In this document: positions 33,574 through 44,700 of the stretch, in pieces | Position numbering within the stretch: position 1 is the first letter of the stretch | Layout of the letters: every line of letters begins with the position of its first letter | Assembly: GCA_964030475.1 (NCBI GenBank) | Contig: CAXIPT010000014.1 | Location: 1 to 64,000 of the forward strand | Length of the DNA stretch: 64,000 nucleotides | Origin: Tethya wilhelma | Lineage: Eukaryota; Porifera; Demospongiae; Tethyida; Tethyidae | Direction of reading: 5' to 3' | The notes under the pieces: generated by a model | The model's database searches: none | What the model was told of the DNA's origin: nothing | The model's input: only the letters and a program-made list of their open reading frames with translations | Position numbers and translations under genes: made by a program

Positions 33574-33721
33574 CGTACGTTTAAGTTTCTACGGATCACG
33601 TAATGTGACGAAAATGAGCTGCGCATGTGCGCGCACAACGTTAACCACGTGGTTTCAGATCTATGTTTACGATTATCATTACTTCAGTCATACCTTTTTA
33701 CTAGTGGCATGCAAGCATGGA

Positions 33722-34688
33722 GTGGGGCGAGCACGAGCAAGCCCATGCGCATAGAGTTTTGCATGTGGGAATAGACTCGTTGCAGGCTCTCCCCTATATA
33801 CTCACTGTGAAAGGGGAGCCTAGTAGGTTATGTGGGAACGAGGCTAGTGCATATTGTTTGTTATAGCACTGGTGAAAGAGTATGGCATAATTATACAAGA
33901 GACACTTGACTTGGCTGAATTGGTTGTTGACAGAATTAATACTTGTTGATTTCTTTGATCATGAGTCTGCAGTTATTCTCATTACTGCTCAGGCAGGACT
34001 CCATTAATTCTCTCTTGCCAGTTAACAGTTACTCTCCTGGCCACCTACGCCCAGGGTTTCAGCATCATGCATGCGTTGAATCTTAGCAGCTAGCTGTTGT
34101 ATCAGTCGGCAGTTCAATAGCTTCTCGGACTCTGAGCTCAGGGTTTTGCAGTTTAGAGCCTCTGCTCTAGCTTCTGCTCTTGTTATCCAGTAGTATTGAC
34201 ATCCATCCATACACCCAACATTACTGCAGTAGTTTCAAGCTGTGAAACTATTCAGTTTGCTTGCTGGTTTTATACATGGCCACTGCATATAAATTATGTG
34301 TGCTATGATTTTAGCTGACAAATTAACATAGTGATATAGTGAGCTTACCTTCGTGTAGGTTGTTGCCACCTGTAGTAAAATGTGCTTTAGCTTTTCGCCG
34401 TGCCTATCTTACATAGACACTTCGGAAGTTCCAGTCCAGTCCAGTTCAGTTCTCAGGCCTTCAGTGGCTTTCTGTTCGGTGTGCGCGCGCGCGAGGCCAG
34501 TATTGACAATTTTCAGGGCTTTGCAATTTTTCATAGACACGTGGCATGGCATGCGGTTAATTTGGAACAATTAGAATATAGTTTGTATTTACGGAAAGCG
34601 GTCGGTCGGACGATTACATCACTATACAGACATACAAATCCCTCGTTCGACACGCTTATGTGGGGCTCGCTCATGCTCGCCCCAACTA
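33722..34688. mobile_element. Candidate ~970-bp element with GTGGGGCGAGC termini
   Basis: Left end GTGGGGCGAGCACGAGCAAG, right end (inverted) GGGGCTCGCTCATGCTCGCC. The terminal 20 bases match with three differences. No clear coding content. The plus-strand frames here (for example 34400-34759) look accidental. Related end motifs occur at 41575 and 51395. Confidence 0.5.
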
Positions 34689-34689
34689 G

Positions 34690-34785
34690 CGCTTCAACTA
34701 ATTTCATGCATATTCTGATACTACATGAAAATTGTACCACAAACATAAATTGTTTGTAACACGGATAGTATACGGAGTTCGCATC
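34690..34785. repeat. Inverted partner of 22330-22435
   Basis: AACTAGCGCTTCAACTAATT through GTAACACGGATAGTATACGG matches 22330-22435 in reverse complement and begins right at the end of the preceding element. Confidence 0.75.
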
Positions 34786-35590
34786 AGGAACAGTTGGCAC
34801 CTATGATCTAGCCTTGTTCCCAGGCCTTCCTCTTTTTTTTTTTTAGTTGAGTTATTTTGCGTGGGGAAGGCCTGGTACCAAATATCACGTGAATTACAAA
34901 AGCGATGACACATTATGGACAAGTGGGAATTTTTTGACACAAAAGCACTAGTGCGCGGATGCTGCCCATGCATTGTTCTGCCACCGTATTCTGACACTCA
35001 CAGTCATAGCCTGAGTGAAGACGAGAGCAATTTTAAGGGCTGTTTTTCATTGTGGTGTACCGGTGCTATGACTGCGTACAGTGAATAAAACTTTGTGCTG
35101 TTCGAAGCTTTCAATTGTCAACTACTTCTGTTCTCATGAGTCAGTTTCAGGTAGATAGATCTATACAGCCTAGCTCTACATAAATAAATGTTCTACGGAA
35201 GATGAGTGCCTCAAGTGACATCATTTTAAGCTCCAACTACTGCCATATTCCAAGGTTCTTTGCTCCTCAAAATCATTACAGTCGATAGATAAAAAAATGC
35301 GTGGGTATAAACATTTTCCACTAATGTAACATGACATTTTTTCCATGTAAACGTAAAGCGGCAGCACCACTTTCGTCATTCACATGATGCAGGCTTTAAA
35401 TAACCAAAATGAAGGGGAAAGCCTGGGAATGAGGGTAGAGGTGACCACTTCCGGTTTAAAATGTTTAACAAAATTAATGTTCAAGCAATACAGTTTATTT
35501 TGCTAGCTAGCCTCCATTTATAGCTTCCTAATCTTACACATTTGTTGAGGGAAACAATCAATACCACTGCACTGAGATGGTGTGGGATCT
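34786..35590. other. Gene-free stretch
   Basis: No coding region or repeat structure recognised. It contains a poly-T run at about 34832-34844. Confidence 0.4.
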
Positions 35591-35599
35591 ACTCGTGCC

Positions 35600-35960
35600 T
35601 CTCACATGTCCAAGGCTCATCCTTACTTAACATCTCATCAAGCCCAGAATACTGGTAGTGCCACCAAGATGATTCACACAAATCACAGCCAATTTAATCA
35701 CTGTCTTCACTTGGAAGATGGCATGATTCGGAATCCTTGGCCTTTTTTGGCTTCTCTTTTCACCCTTACTTTTTTCAGCCTGTTTCTTCTTCTCTTTCTC
35801 AGCTTTCTTGAGTCTGTACAAGATTTCATCAGTAGTCAACACTTCCCCATAGTCACTCAGCTTGACTTTCCTTCATCGTCACTCTCTGCTGGTTTAAGAA
35901 CTTGAACAAAAATGTATGCAGCTCAATTCTTATAGGTGTTTCAGTCCCACCAATGGTCAT
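35600..35960 (-). pseudogene. pogo-type transposase C-terminal tail remnant
   Basis: On the minus strand: KLSDYGEVLTTDEILYRLKK, then EKEKKKQAEKSKGEKRSQKR. The same Leu-Ser-Asp-Tyr-Gly plus Lys/Glu-rich tail can be read in the pogo remnant near 1900-2010, so this is another fragment of that family. Nothing upstream of it is recognisable. Confidence 0.6.
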
Positions 35961-36019
35961 TGTACCATAAATTCTGTGAGGATAATTGTTGTGGTGGTGG
36001 TGGTGTATCACAGGAGTGA

Positions 36020-36755
36020 CTGTTTATATTGATGATATTTTTTTCTCTGCAGAGATGGAGTAGGAGCACTTGAGGACATTAGAGGAGGTCCTGAGAAGGT
36101 TGGCGAGAGCCAATCTACATGCTAAGCTACCAAAGTGCTAATTCTTGGTACCTTCGGTCTCCTACTTGGGATACCAGATTGATGAATAGGGACTTCACCC
36201 CCTGCAAAGTAAGATGAAGGCCATCCAGGAAGCACCTGCACCCACAAATGAAACCCAGCTCAAGTCCTATCTAGGGTTACTCACCTACTACGGGAAGTTC
36301 ATTTCATGCCCAACTTGTCCACACACCTCGCCCCATTGTACAACCTGTTGCATATGAGACTGAATGGAGATGGACAACAGAGGAAGAAAAGGCTTTCCAA
36401 AAGTTGAAGAAGTTGTTGACATCCTCATTTACTTCGATCCCACACTACCGCTACTGCTGCAGTGTGATGTATCCTAGTATGGCCCATCGTCTTCCTGATC
36501 AATGGTTCGGAGAGGCCGATCGGTTAGGCCTCACGGATATTAAGTGATGCTGAGAGAAACAACTCCCAATTGGAGAAGGAGGGTTTGGTATGTATCTTTG
36601 GATGCAAAAGATTCTTCGCATACCTCTTTGGTCACCTATTTCTGTTGCATGCTATACGTACATACCATGAATATTTTCTCTCAAAATATAAGCCAAAAAT
36701 AAGTACAAAAAAAGTGGATATTCTTGCACTTGTAGCTTTGCTTCTGAGCATCTGA
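36020..36755 (+). pseudogene. Ty3/Gypsy-type reverse transcriptase remnant
   Basis: Across frame breaks the plus strand reads YIDDIFFSAE, then EHLRTLEEVLRRLARANLHA, VSYLGYQIDE, SKMKAIQEAPAPTNETQLKS, YLGLLTYYGKFI and EEEKAFQKLKKLLT. It finally gives an RNase-H-like ERNNSQLEKEGL. This is the palm/thumb of a Ty3/Gypsy polymerase and its connection to RNase H, with the D-D catalytic pair still visible (YIDD, family YxDD). At least four stops or frameshifts. No LTRs, integrase or gag seen. An old truncated retrotransposon. Confidence 0.8.
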
Positions 36756-38130
36756 CTGTCCTGGTTCTTTTTGCATTGGAAAGAGCTTGTTTTGAACTTT
36801 TCTTTGCATCTCTCATATTTATTTAGAATATACAGTATACAGGCGGAAATCTGCAGCGCTTAATTTTGCACATTTCCCCATTGACACCCATATAAAAGTA
36901 GCCCAAGATGGCGGATGAATGTACCTTAGCCGTGACGTCATGCTTCATTGACGGGCCAGCGAAATTCTTTTGCTTTACATGAAAAGGACTATTTCACCTA
37001 GCAACCATGGCATCCTCCTCTGTACATGTTAGCCCCAATGGCCATTGCACACAATCACATACGGTGCTTCCATTTCTGGAGTCCAGCACAAGGTTAGAAA
37101 GTGCATAGCTCAGCCTAGAAGTAGAGAGCAGCAAGAAGTGGGTGAATGGCTAGGGCTACATATCCACATGCTGGTGATATACTGATGGTTGATACTTGAG
37201 GTATTTCATTGGCATTGCAACACACAGCTGTATGACCAAGCACCATGTACCGAACCACGGAGCTACAATCTACCCATATCTCTTTATTAGAGGCAAAGTT
37301 GGCAGTTGCTGAAGGACAAAGAGAGAAGAGAAAAGACATTTTGCAATATAGTGATCACCTAAAGCTGGGCTGTGAATGTCCACTGCATATGCACTTGAGA
37401 CAGACTTAGATTTTGCTGACTGGCTTGGCAGAGTGATAGGCAGTGTTTCTGAGTTGCAAGGAGCTATGTATAGTGGGAACCTTGGAAAGCTAGGGGTTGA
37501 GTTGGTGAAGTTGATCCTTCAACTTGCGGAGCTTGAGCATTTACAGATTTGAAAAAAAAGTAATACATGTGGAGTTGTTGCATACATATTTGGAAATGTA
37601 CTTAAAGCTCTGTGTATTGAGGGAATACCAGATTTATACATGTGAACAACTAACCCATTCTAAAGATACTGTACCTTCCTTATTGGTGAATGTGAAAGCC
37701 AGTGTTCACATTATGCTGAAGTGCAACTTGCCATCACTACCCCTTGGGTATCTCATTGACCCAACCAGAAATTGCAATTTACTCTTTTCATGAAAAGCCC
37801 CTACAAGCAATGTATACTTGGGGAGCTAGTACTGAGCATGTTTATGGCAAGGTCTTTGTCAAGTTCATGAGTGTAAACAACCATCATGGATATTGCTTGA
37901 GAGGTCAAACTCAGCTCGGTGCTTTTTCAACCCTAAGTCCAAGAAATTGGCAATATCTCTCTCTTTCAGTGGGTCCTGTGAATCTGGAGCAAGCATCTTA
38001 CAAGCTACTGCTGCTAGTTCTGCTAATTCTTCCAGCTCTTCTAGCTCTGCTGAGTCTGACTCTGATGATGAGCTTCTTGAGGACTCCAAGCTCATGAAGG
38101 GTTACCGTGTTGTGTACTGAGAGTTTCTTG
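36756..38130. other. Unassigned stretch with scattered open frames
   Basis: Protein-like fragments are visible but unrecognised: plus strand 37400-37550 (LDFADWLGRVIGSVSELQGA), plus 37524-37793, and a minus-strand acidic Ser/Glu-rich frame at 38095-37865 (SLESSRSSSSESDSAELEEL ... ERDIANFLDLGLKKHRAEFD). The Glu-rich frame is the most regular, but low complexity limits confidence. Nothing here can be named. Confidence 0.3.
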
Positions 38131-38584
38131 GAAAGGCAGTCAGTCAAGTTGGTGTATATATGTGTGACCCCACTTGCTGTCCTTGAGGATTTTGTTCAGA
38201 GGAGAGGGTTGGTGTTAATGTTGAAAATATACTGGACAAACAGTGAGTGTGACATCAAATGAAAAATCATCAATCGATACTCCTCCAAAGCCAAGGTACT
38301 CATTGGGATATCTATTTTGAGTGATACAGTCAGGATGGGTGGGAACTGCATGCGCCTGTGATTTAAATGGTCAGTTGAATTTTGTTTCATTTGTTGTTAT
38401 CATAGATTATTTAGGCCTTTGTTTTAAAGTTTGCTTAGAGTTCATATCCAGTAGGGAGGCACTTTATTCACTGTACGGAAATTCATTTCCGTCACGTGAT
38501 TTCCTGTATAGCTTAATCGTAATAAATTATTTACCATTACATGATACTTATTAACGTTAACAAACTCGACAAAAGTAAAAAAAG

Positions 38585-39515
38585 TGACTATCATACGTAC
38601 GGTAGTACGTATAGTAGGAATGGGCCACCTGTCCCATTGACACAATACAAAATGTTCATGCTTATAAACTCTCAGAGAAAGATAGCTAAGCCTTCAAACA
38701 TGCATAGAGGCCTCCCTGTGACAGTTTTCTAACTGTATATACCAACAAAACTCACAGACCCTTCCTAGAGCACTCTTGGGAGAGCACTGGCGAGAAGCCA
38801 GAACAGTGCAATTTTGTTTTCTTTCTGACTGACTTACTTGAACAAGATTTCCAGAGAAATGAAAGACATTGAGCCAACTTTGAGTATACAGATAAACTTC
38901 ATTTCATCTGTAGTACGTTCTTTGATACCTCGTTTGTTGCCTAAAAGTCAGCAAACAAAACTTCCAGGCAGCTTTGAAATTCTGGTATAAATTCAATACT
39001 GCAATGTAGACATTTTATGTAGGTAAAGGTCGTCAACAGATACGTGGTTGCACTCATTATGCGCACTCGCATTCAATGAATGTTACACCAATTGGTGTAA
39101 CACACCTGCTTTTCCTGAAACTGTAGTCAGCCTGCTTCATGCAATTGAACACTCTAGTGTTTAAAAAAGTGAATGAACAAGTAGTAAAAATTTTGTAAAA
39201 ATAACCAGTGTAGGAATGGGCAGTACTCTAAAAAACAAGGAAACAAGGCAAGACTCGGAACTCCGGCACATGACTACTTCATTTTTTATGCTTAAGTCTC
39301 AATCTCACATAGGTTTTATATATCTACATACTAGCTGATATTTTATCCCCATTGTAGCTAAACCATGTAGCTGATGATTGCGTGACTATTGACCACAGCT
39401 GGGACATGCCCGCATGTCTCAGTAGCTAAGTGACTGAAATGAAGTAGTCATGTGCCGGAGTTCCGAGTCTTGCCTTGTTTCATTGCTTTTTAGAGCACTG
39501 CCCATTACTACTTGT
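38585..39515 (+). mobile_element. Family C element, copy 3, complete
   Basis: Head palindrome ATACGTACGGTAGTACGTAT (38593-38612), body, and tail hairpin (about 39177-39515) with AACAAGTAGTAAAAATTTTG ... CCCATTACTACTTGT. It is inserted at the 3' end of the SWIM-CXXC-OTU gene. It gives independent limits for family C because the duplicated copy at 20456 is uninformative. Confidence 0.85.
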
Positions 39516-39519
39516 GTAA

Positions 39520-40557
39520 TTTTAACAGTATACTCTGACTCTGAGGAAGAAAGAGCAGGTGGTGAGTGGGAAAAACTTGTACATAAAATGCTGTCATAAT
39601 GGGATACTTTTGAATAGCAAACTTCCATCCACTTTGGCAAGTTTTGACAAGTCAACCATTCAGGAACATATGAGATGAAACATAAGCATGGCTGAAAGCA
39701 CGTCCACCTGTATTCTCCAGGATCAAGTGAGTCTGTTAGAACATAAATAGGAATTTGAAGCATAGATGCACATGCTGCGAGTTTCATTTGTGTTCCCCAA
39801 CACCCTAGCTTGCACATTTTGTTCTATGTTGCTGCACGGAGAGTTGACCATCAGGCAAATATTCCAGCAAAGGTGTTTCATTCTGGGAAGCAAAGTAAAT
39901 AATTGCATCACGAAGTTTGTGATGTTGTTCAGCATCTCCAACAAGTTGATGAGACAAGGACCGGAACATGCAGTTACCATCTGCTAACATAGGCACAATT
40001 TGTCGTTCCAATTTAGCTAAGAAACTTGTGAGAACTTTTGCTTGATTGTGAGATGTTAAGTTTTGTTGCTGAAATAAATTTTTTATACATGTGTTATGTT
40101 TTTTTGGGTGCTAATATAATAAGTCACTCACATTTTGCTCAAATCTTGATGGATTATCAATTGAAACAAGGCATCGTCGTAGCTTACAGCATTGCTTCTT
40201 ACGTCAGGGTCCACCATATTTTGGCATGTCCTTACAGGATGAGCATTGACCACAGTTTTCACAACTGCAAGCTAAACATGACCCACATCTTTTTCGTCTT
40301 CTTCCCTGTATTAATTAAATTGAAAAAATGAGGCTATAGACATGACATGTGGCATTGAACACATAGCTATAGTACAGAACAAATTGATATGAATGTGAAA
40401 TACCTATTGAAATGCTTTTTCATTATCAGCAGGTTGAGTAGAGGTCTTGTTCAGTGAAATGGTTGCTGGAGTAGATGCTCGCATGCTATTTGTTTCTGAT
40501 AAAGCCTGTTCAACCAATGTTTTTGCTGCCTGCATGTATACATCATGTAGACAATCA

Positions 40558-40609
<52 letters not shown>

Positions 40610-41574
40610 AGGCTCTATATAAGTCCAATATGTTCATGCATCCACATGTACATGTACTGTAGGTTGTACCTTCTTGAGCTTTGCCACTTTGGTTCCAACC
40701 CGATTCCGAATTTTCCAGTCTGTACGTACTCTGCCCCTCCTTGTTTTCAATGGTAGTGATTTGTATCGTTTACTGATTTGTTGAGCTCTTTTTACAGCTG
40801 CTTTTCGTGCATTTGGTAACAAAACCAATCCTTCTGACTTTGGTAGTTTCGATCTAAATTCTTGTATAAGGTCATCAAGCTTCTGTGAAAGATCATGCAT
40901 GTCTTGTGGATTTACACAGTTGTATGTTAGAGTTTCTAAAACTCGTAGGTTTGTTCTAGCTCTCGTGCCCTTTTGCTTAAGAGTGTGAACCAATGTCTGT
41001 ATTATAAGCATAAACAATACACATAATATTATGGCCGATTACAATTTTCAAGTGAAAATCTTAAATGAGCATTATTTTATTCATACCCTTTCAGTTGGTA
41101 ACTCTTTAATCATTTTGTTGCTATGTTGCTTTGGTGCAGGTATTTGTGAGGCATCAGGCATAGTTTCAACTTGTGATTGGTCACTGAAATTTCTATAATA
41201 GCATTGGCATCCATGCTGAAGTAAGCACTCTTCAAATATTCAGCTGGTAGTTGATTCCACCTCCATTCAGGATAAAGATTAAATATTGCAAAAAAATGCT
41301 TACACGGGATCTGCCATTGTATCCAATCTGGACATGTGCATGAAGGCATTTGGTTTGTATTGCTTGTCCTAAAATCCACCTCGTGAGTCGTGCCTTTAGA
41401 ACCCTTAACAGTAAACTTTCCTCTCTGTGGGTCTATTACACTTGTGTCACTAGCAGAATATTTTAGTGCCTTTGTTTTTCTCTCCAAACAATGTAAGATT
41501 GTGTTATGAGGCCTTCCATGCAAGTATTCAGGCACAAAACTTTTGTACAATCTATACTGACTTGACAACTTGTT
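39520..41574 (-). pseudogene. MULE-2 transposase C-terminal half: SWIM, CXXC zinc finger and OTU protease
   Basis: The SWIM exon (41572-41110) has CTCPDWIQWQIPCKHFFAIF (CxC..CxH). After a small frameshift comes IPAPKQHSNKMIKELPTER and a donor. The next exon (41000-40634) contains LSQKLDDLIQEFRSKLPKSE and RAQQISKRYKSLPLKTRRGR. Exon 40529-40404 ends in an in-frame TAG. Exon 40305-40132 is a CXXC finger: RKRCGSCLACSCENCGQCSS, then CKDMPKYGGP, a TGA, and RKKQCCKLRRC. The OTU exon from 40068 has MLADGNCMFRSLSHQLVGDA (Asp/Cys), a frameshift, CWGTQMKLAACASMLQIPIY and SKVSHYDSIL (His). Two nonsense codons and two frameshifts make it inactive. Known roles: SWIM binds DNA/protein, CXXC binds unmethylated CpG, and OTU cleaves ubiquitin. 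Truncated 5' by the block at 41575. Confidence 0.85.
40562..40600. repeat. (TG)n microsatellite in a MULE-2 intron
   Basis: About 19 TG units between the exons ending at 40634 and starting at 40529. Confidence 0.95.
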
Positions 41575-41784
41575 GGGCGAGCCGGAGCGAGCCCACCCTA
41601 GTGTGCTGAACGGCAATTTTGTCTGTCTGTCGTGTCGTTCGTTCTTCTAATTATTCGCATGTCACATTACGTAGAATAAAAATTTAAATTTACGGTATGT
41701 TATGAGTGCCACCACGTGTTGCAATATGCATGCTTGCGCCTAAGGATTCGTTTCGAAAGTTTTTCAAAATTTGCTTGCATTGAA
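41575..41784 (+). promoter_or_regulatory. 5' end of the Helitron-bearing block
   Basis: Begins GGGCGAGCCGGAGCGAGCCC, where GCGAGCC is directly repeated. The MULE-2 coding sequence ends at the preceding base. The same terminus in opposite orientation is at 51380-51396 (CGCTCCGGCTCGCCC). The Helitron ATG follows at 41785. Whether this is a Helitron 5' terminus (usually TC) is not proven. Confidence 0.5.
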
Positions 41785-44700
41785 ATGGATAGTTCTCATG
41801 AAAGAAGGCTCCAACGTCGAAGAGAACTCTACAGGGAGCATATGGAGCGAGAAACGCCTGAGCAAAGAGAAGCCAGGCGAGCGAGACGACGAGAGATATA
41901 TAACAGTTGCTCAGAAGCAGGTATATAGTTCAAGAACTTAGTTGAGGTTGTCAGATTCAGTATAATATCCATGATATTACTAAACCGTCCCACAGAAAGA
42001 GAAAGAAGATCAAGAGAGAGAAGGGAAAGAAGATCAAGAGAGACAGCCCCTCAGAGAGAACACAGGCTTGAGCGAGATAGGTCTCAGGCTAGTGATAGAA
42101 GATTAAGAGAGACAGCCCCTCAGACAGAACACAGGCTTGAGCGAGATAGGTCTCAGGCTAATGATAGAAGATTGAGAGAGACAGCCTCTGAGAGAGAACA
42201 TAGACGTGGGCAAGATAGGTCTCGGGCTTGTACAAGGAGGTCTGATACAGCACCAGCATTATTTGGGCAACCAGCTGTGATCCAGAAGATGAAAAACTTT
42301 CACCAGACAATATCAGAAATCGCTTATCCTACTTGCGATACATGTTTGGAATGTTTCCCAAACCTGTCTGTGTCAGCTCAGCCCAATGGTTCTGTCAAGT
42401 GTAGGAGGTGTTCCATGGACAAGAAGGTTCCAAAGTTATACTCTTGTGCCAACAACATGGACCCTGGCTTTGTGCCTCCACTTAGCCTATGGCTTAGCTC
42501 AATTATAAGTGTTGAATGATATGTGCGTATATTCATATCCAGGAATTAACTCAAGTGGAAGAAATGCTGGTGTCTGCTGCCATGCCGATCATGTCCATCT
42601 ACAGGCTACCTCAAGGCCAGTATGGTTACAGTGGACACGTCATTAACCTCCCACAAGATGTGTCGTCATTTGTCACCAGTCTCCCAAGATTACCATTAGA
42701 AGTTGACATCCTGGTGGTTAGGAAAGAAAGAGACCAGACACAAAGACTTTCGTGTGCGTAGGAGGCGTGTAGAGTAAGCTTTGACCTGGTTGCTTGAGAA
42801 CAATGTCTACTACCGGGCCAGTGGAATTGGATTGAACACACAGGCCTTATCTAACCTACCAGAAGATGGTGACCTCTCTGACCTTGTATCTATCCAACCT
42901 CAAGAATCAGAGGTCACTCAAGCATCACAGGCCTCACAGGAAGATCCTTATGAAGCCCACCTGCCTACCTCTTTCATTCCAAATGCTGCACACCAAAGCA
43001 CTGAGAGGGAAACCATCTGTCGTGCAGTCCATAACTTGGAACAGCCAAGTTCACAGTCATCTACTCTTATGTGGCCTACCATTGGAGGAACCCCCATCAA
43101 TGAGTTCACAACAGAGGGGTACTTCTCAATGGCCTTTCCGACATTATTTCCAACAGGTGCAGCAGATTTCCGTGCACCACGTTGCAATGAAGTTACCATT
43201 GGCAATTACTTCAAGCATCTAATGATGTACAAGGATGGAAGATTTGCGGCACATCCTCGATTTCGATTCTTTGCTTTGAATACAGAGATGCGGTGGCGTG
43301 CACTTGAAACTGGTCAGGTCTACATTCGGCAACACCCTGGAGATGTCCACATGACAGTAGATGACCTTCGAGACATGATTGGTCATCAGGGAGAAGGATT
43401 TGCAAACAAAGTTCTTCGTTTTGCAGTAAATCTCCGTGGAACCAAGCAGTACTGGTTCAGACAGAGAAATCGCCTTGTTGGCATGATTGACACACTAGGT
43501 CTTCCCACCATCTTTTTCACACACAGTGCTGCAGATAACCAGTGGCCAGAGCTAGCACAGATCATATGTCCCGAAGATCCTGAATCAAAATCAGCTCGCG
43601 CCAAAGCTGTAATTGAGAATCCTGCTCTTGCAGATTGGTTTTTCAGCCATCGAGTTCAAAAGTTTGTGGAAGCCTACTATGTTGGTGTGCTGGGAGCTAC
43701 TGACTACTGGATGAGGTTCGAATGGCAGCACCGTGGCAGCCCTCATGTGCACGGAGTAGCTTGGTTGCCTGATGCTCCTGATGTTGAGAAGTTGGTTTCA
43801 TCTCCTAGCACATTAGACACCACTAAGCAAGAGATCATTCAGTGGATCATTTCCACCACCAACCCTGCTGTTCTCCCTGATGGTAGCAACATTGACAATG
43901 CTCCCAGACCTAAGGTAGATCCACATATTTGCAACAAGTCCTTTTTGGAAGTGACAGATTACAATGAAGATCTCTCAGATCTTATTGCCACTTGTCAACG
44001 TCACACACGATGTTCTGAGTCCTACTGTCTACGTACCCGTAATGGTAAACAGCAGTGCCGGTTTGGGTACCCCAAAGACCTACAGTCCGAGACAAACATT
44101 GTGATGGATGAAGAGCCAACGCTTTACACGGCGCGTAACGATGGCATGATTAACAGTTACAACCCAATTCAGCTGTCGGCATGGCTTGCCAATGTTGACA
44201 TGCAGTTCATCGTGTCTCGTCACAAAGTGATCCAGTATTGCACCAAGTATGTGACCAAGAGTGAACCACGGTCACAGTCCCTGAAAGACACTTTCAAGAA
44301 CATTGTTCAAAGCCTTTCAGATGACAGCCGTCCCCTCAAGGCTGTCCAGAAGCTTCTTATCAACACTGTAGGAGAGAGAGACTATTCAGCACAGGAGACG
44401 TGCCACATCCTCTTGCAGCTTCCCATGTTCAAGTGCTCTCGTGAGTTTGTTGTCCTCAGTCTTGATGGTTCAAGAGCAGTTCAAGACAGTGTGCAAGAAG
44501 ATGTAAAAGTTACTGCTTCATCTATTTTGGACCACTACATTTCCCGTCCAGTCTCTCAGCAGTTTGATTCCATTACTCTCTTGGAGTTTGCTCGTCAATT
44601 CACCATGCCAAAGAAGAGTAATACTGAACCAAACAGAAGAAGAAAAAAGGTAGTTGTCATTATTCGTCCGTACTGTTCCCCTGATCCAGCTGGTCCTGAC

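Noticed and set aside
34400..34759. 119-codon plus-strand ORF
   Set aside because: It crosses the end of the GTGGGGC element into an unrelated repeat, so it cannot be one gene.
39805..40011. Host OTU deubiquitinase gene
   Set aside because: It is spliced in phase to CXXC and SWIM exons of a MULE and carries the same kinds of lesions.
40404..40756. ORFs with THTHTH and VCVCVC runs
   Set aside because: They run through the (TG)n tract in a MULE-2 intron; the real exon is only 40529-40404.
42948..43604. Minus-strand ORFs across the Helitron
   Set aside because: They are antisense frames of a strongly recognisable Helitron coding region.
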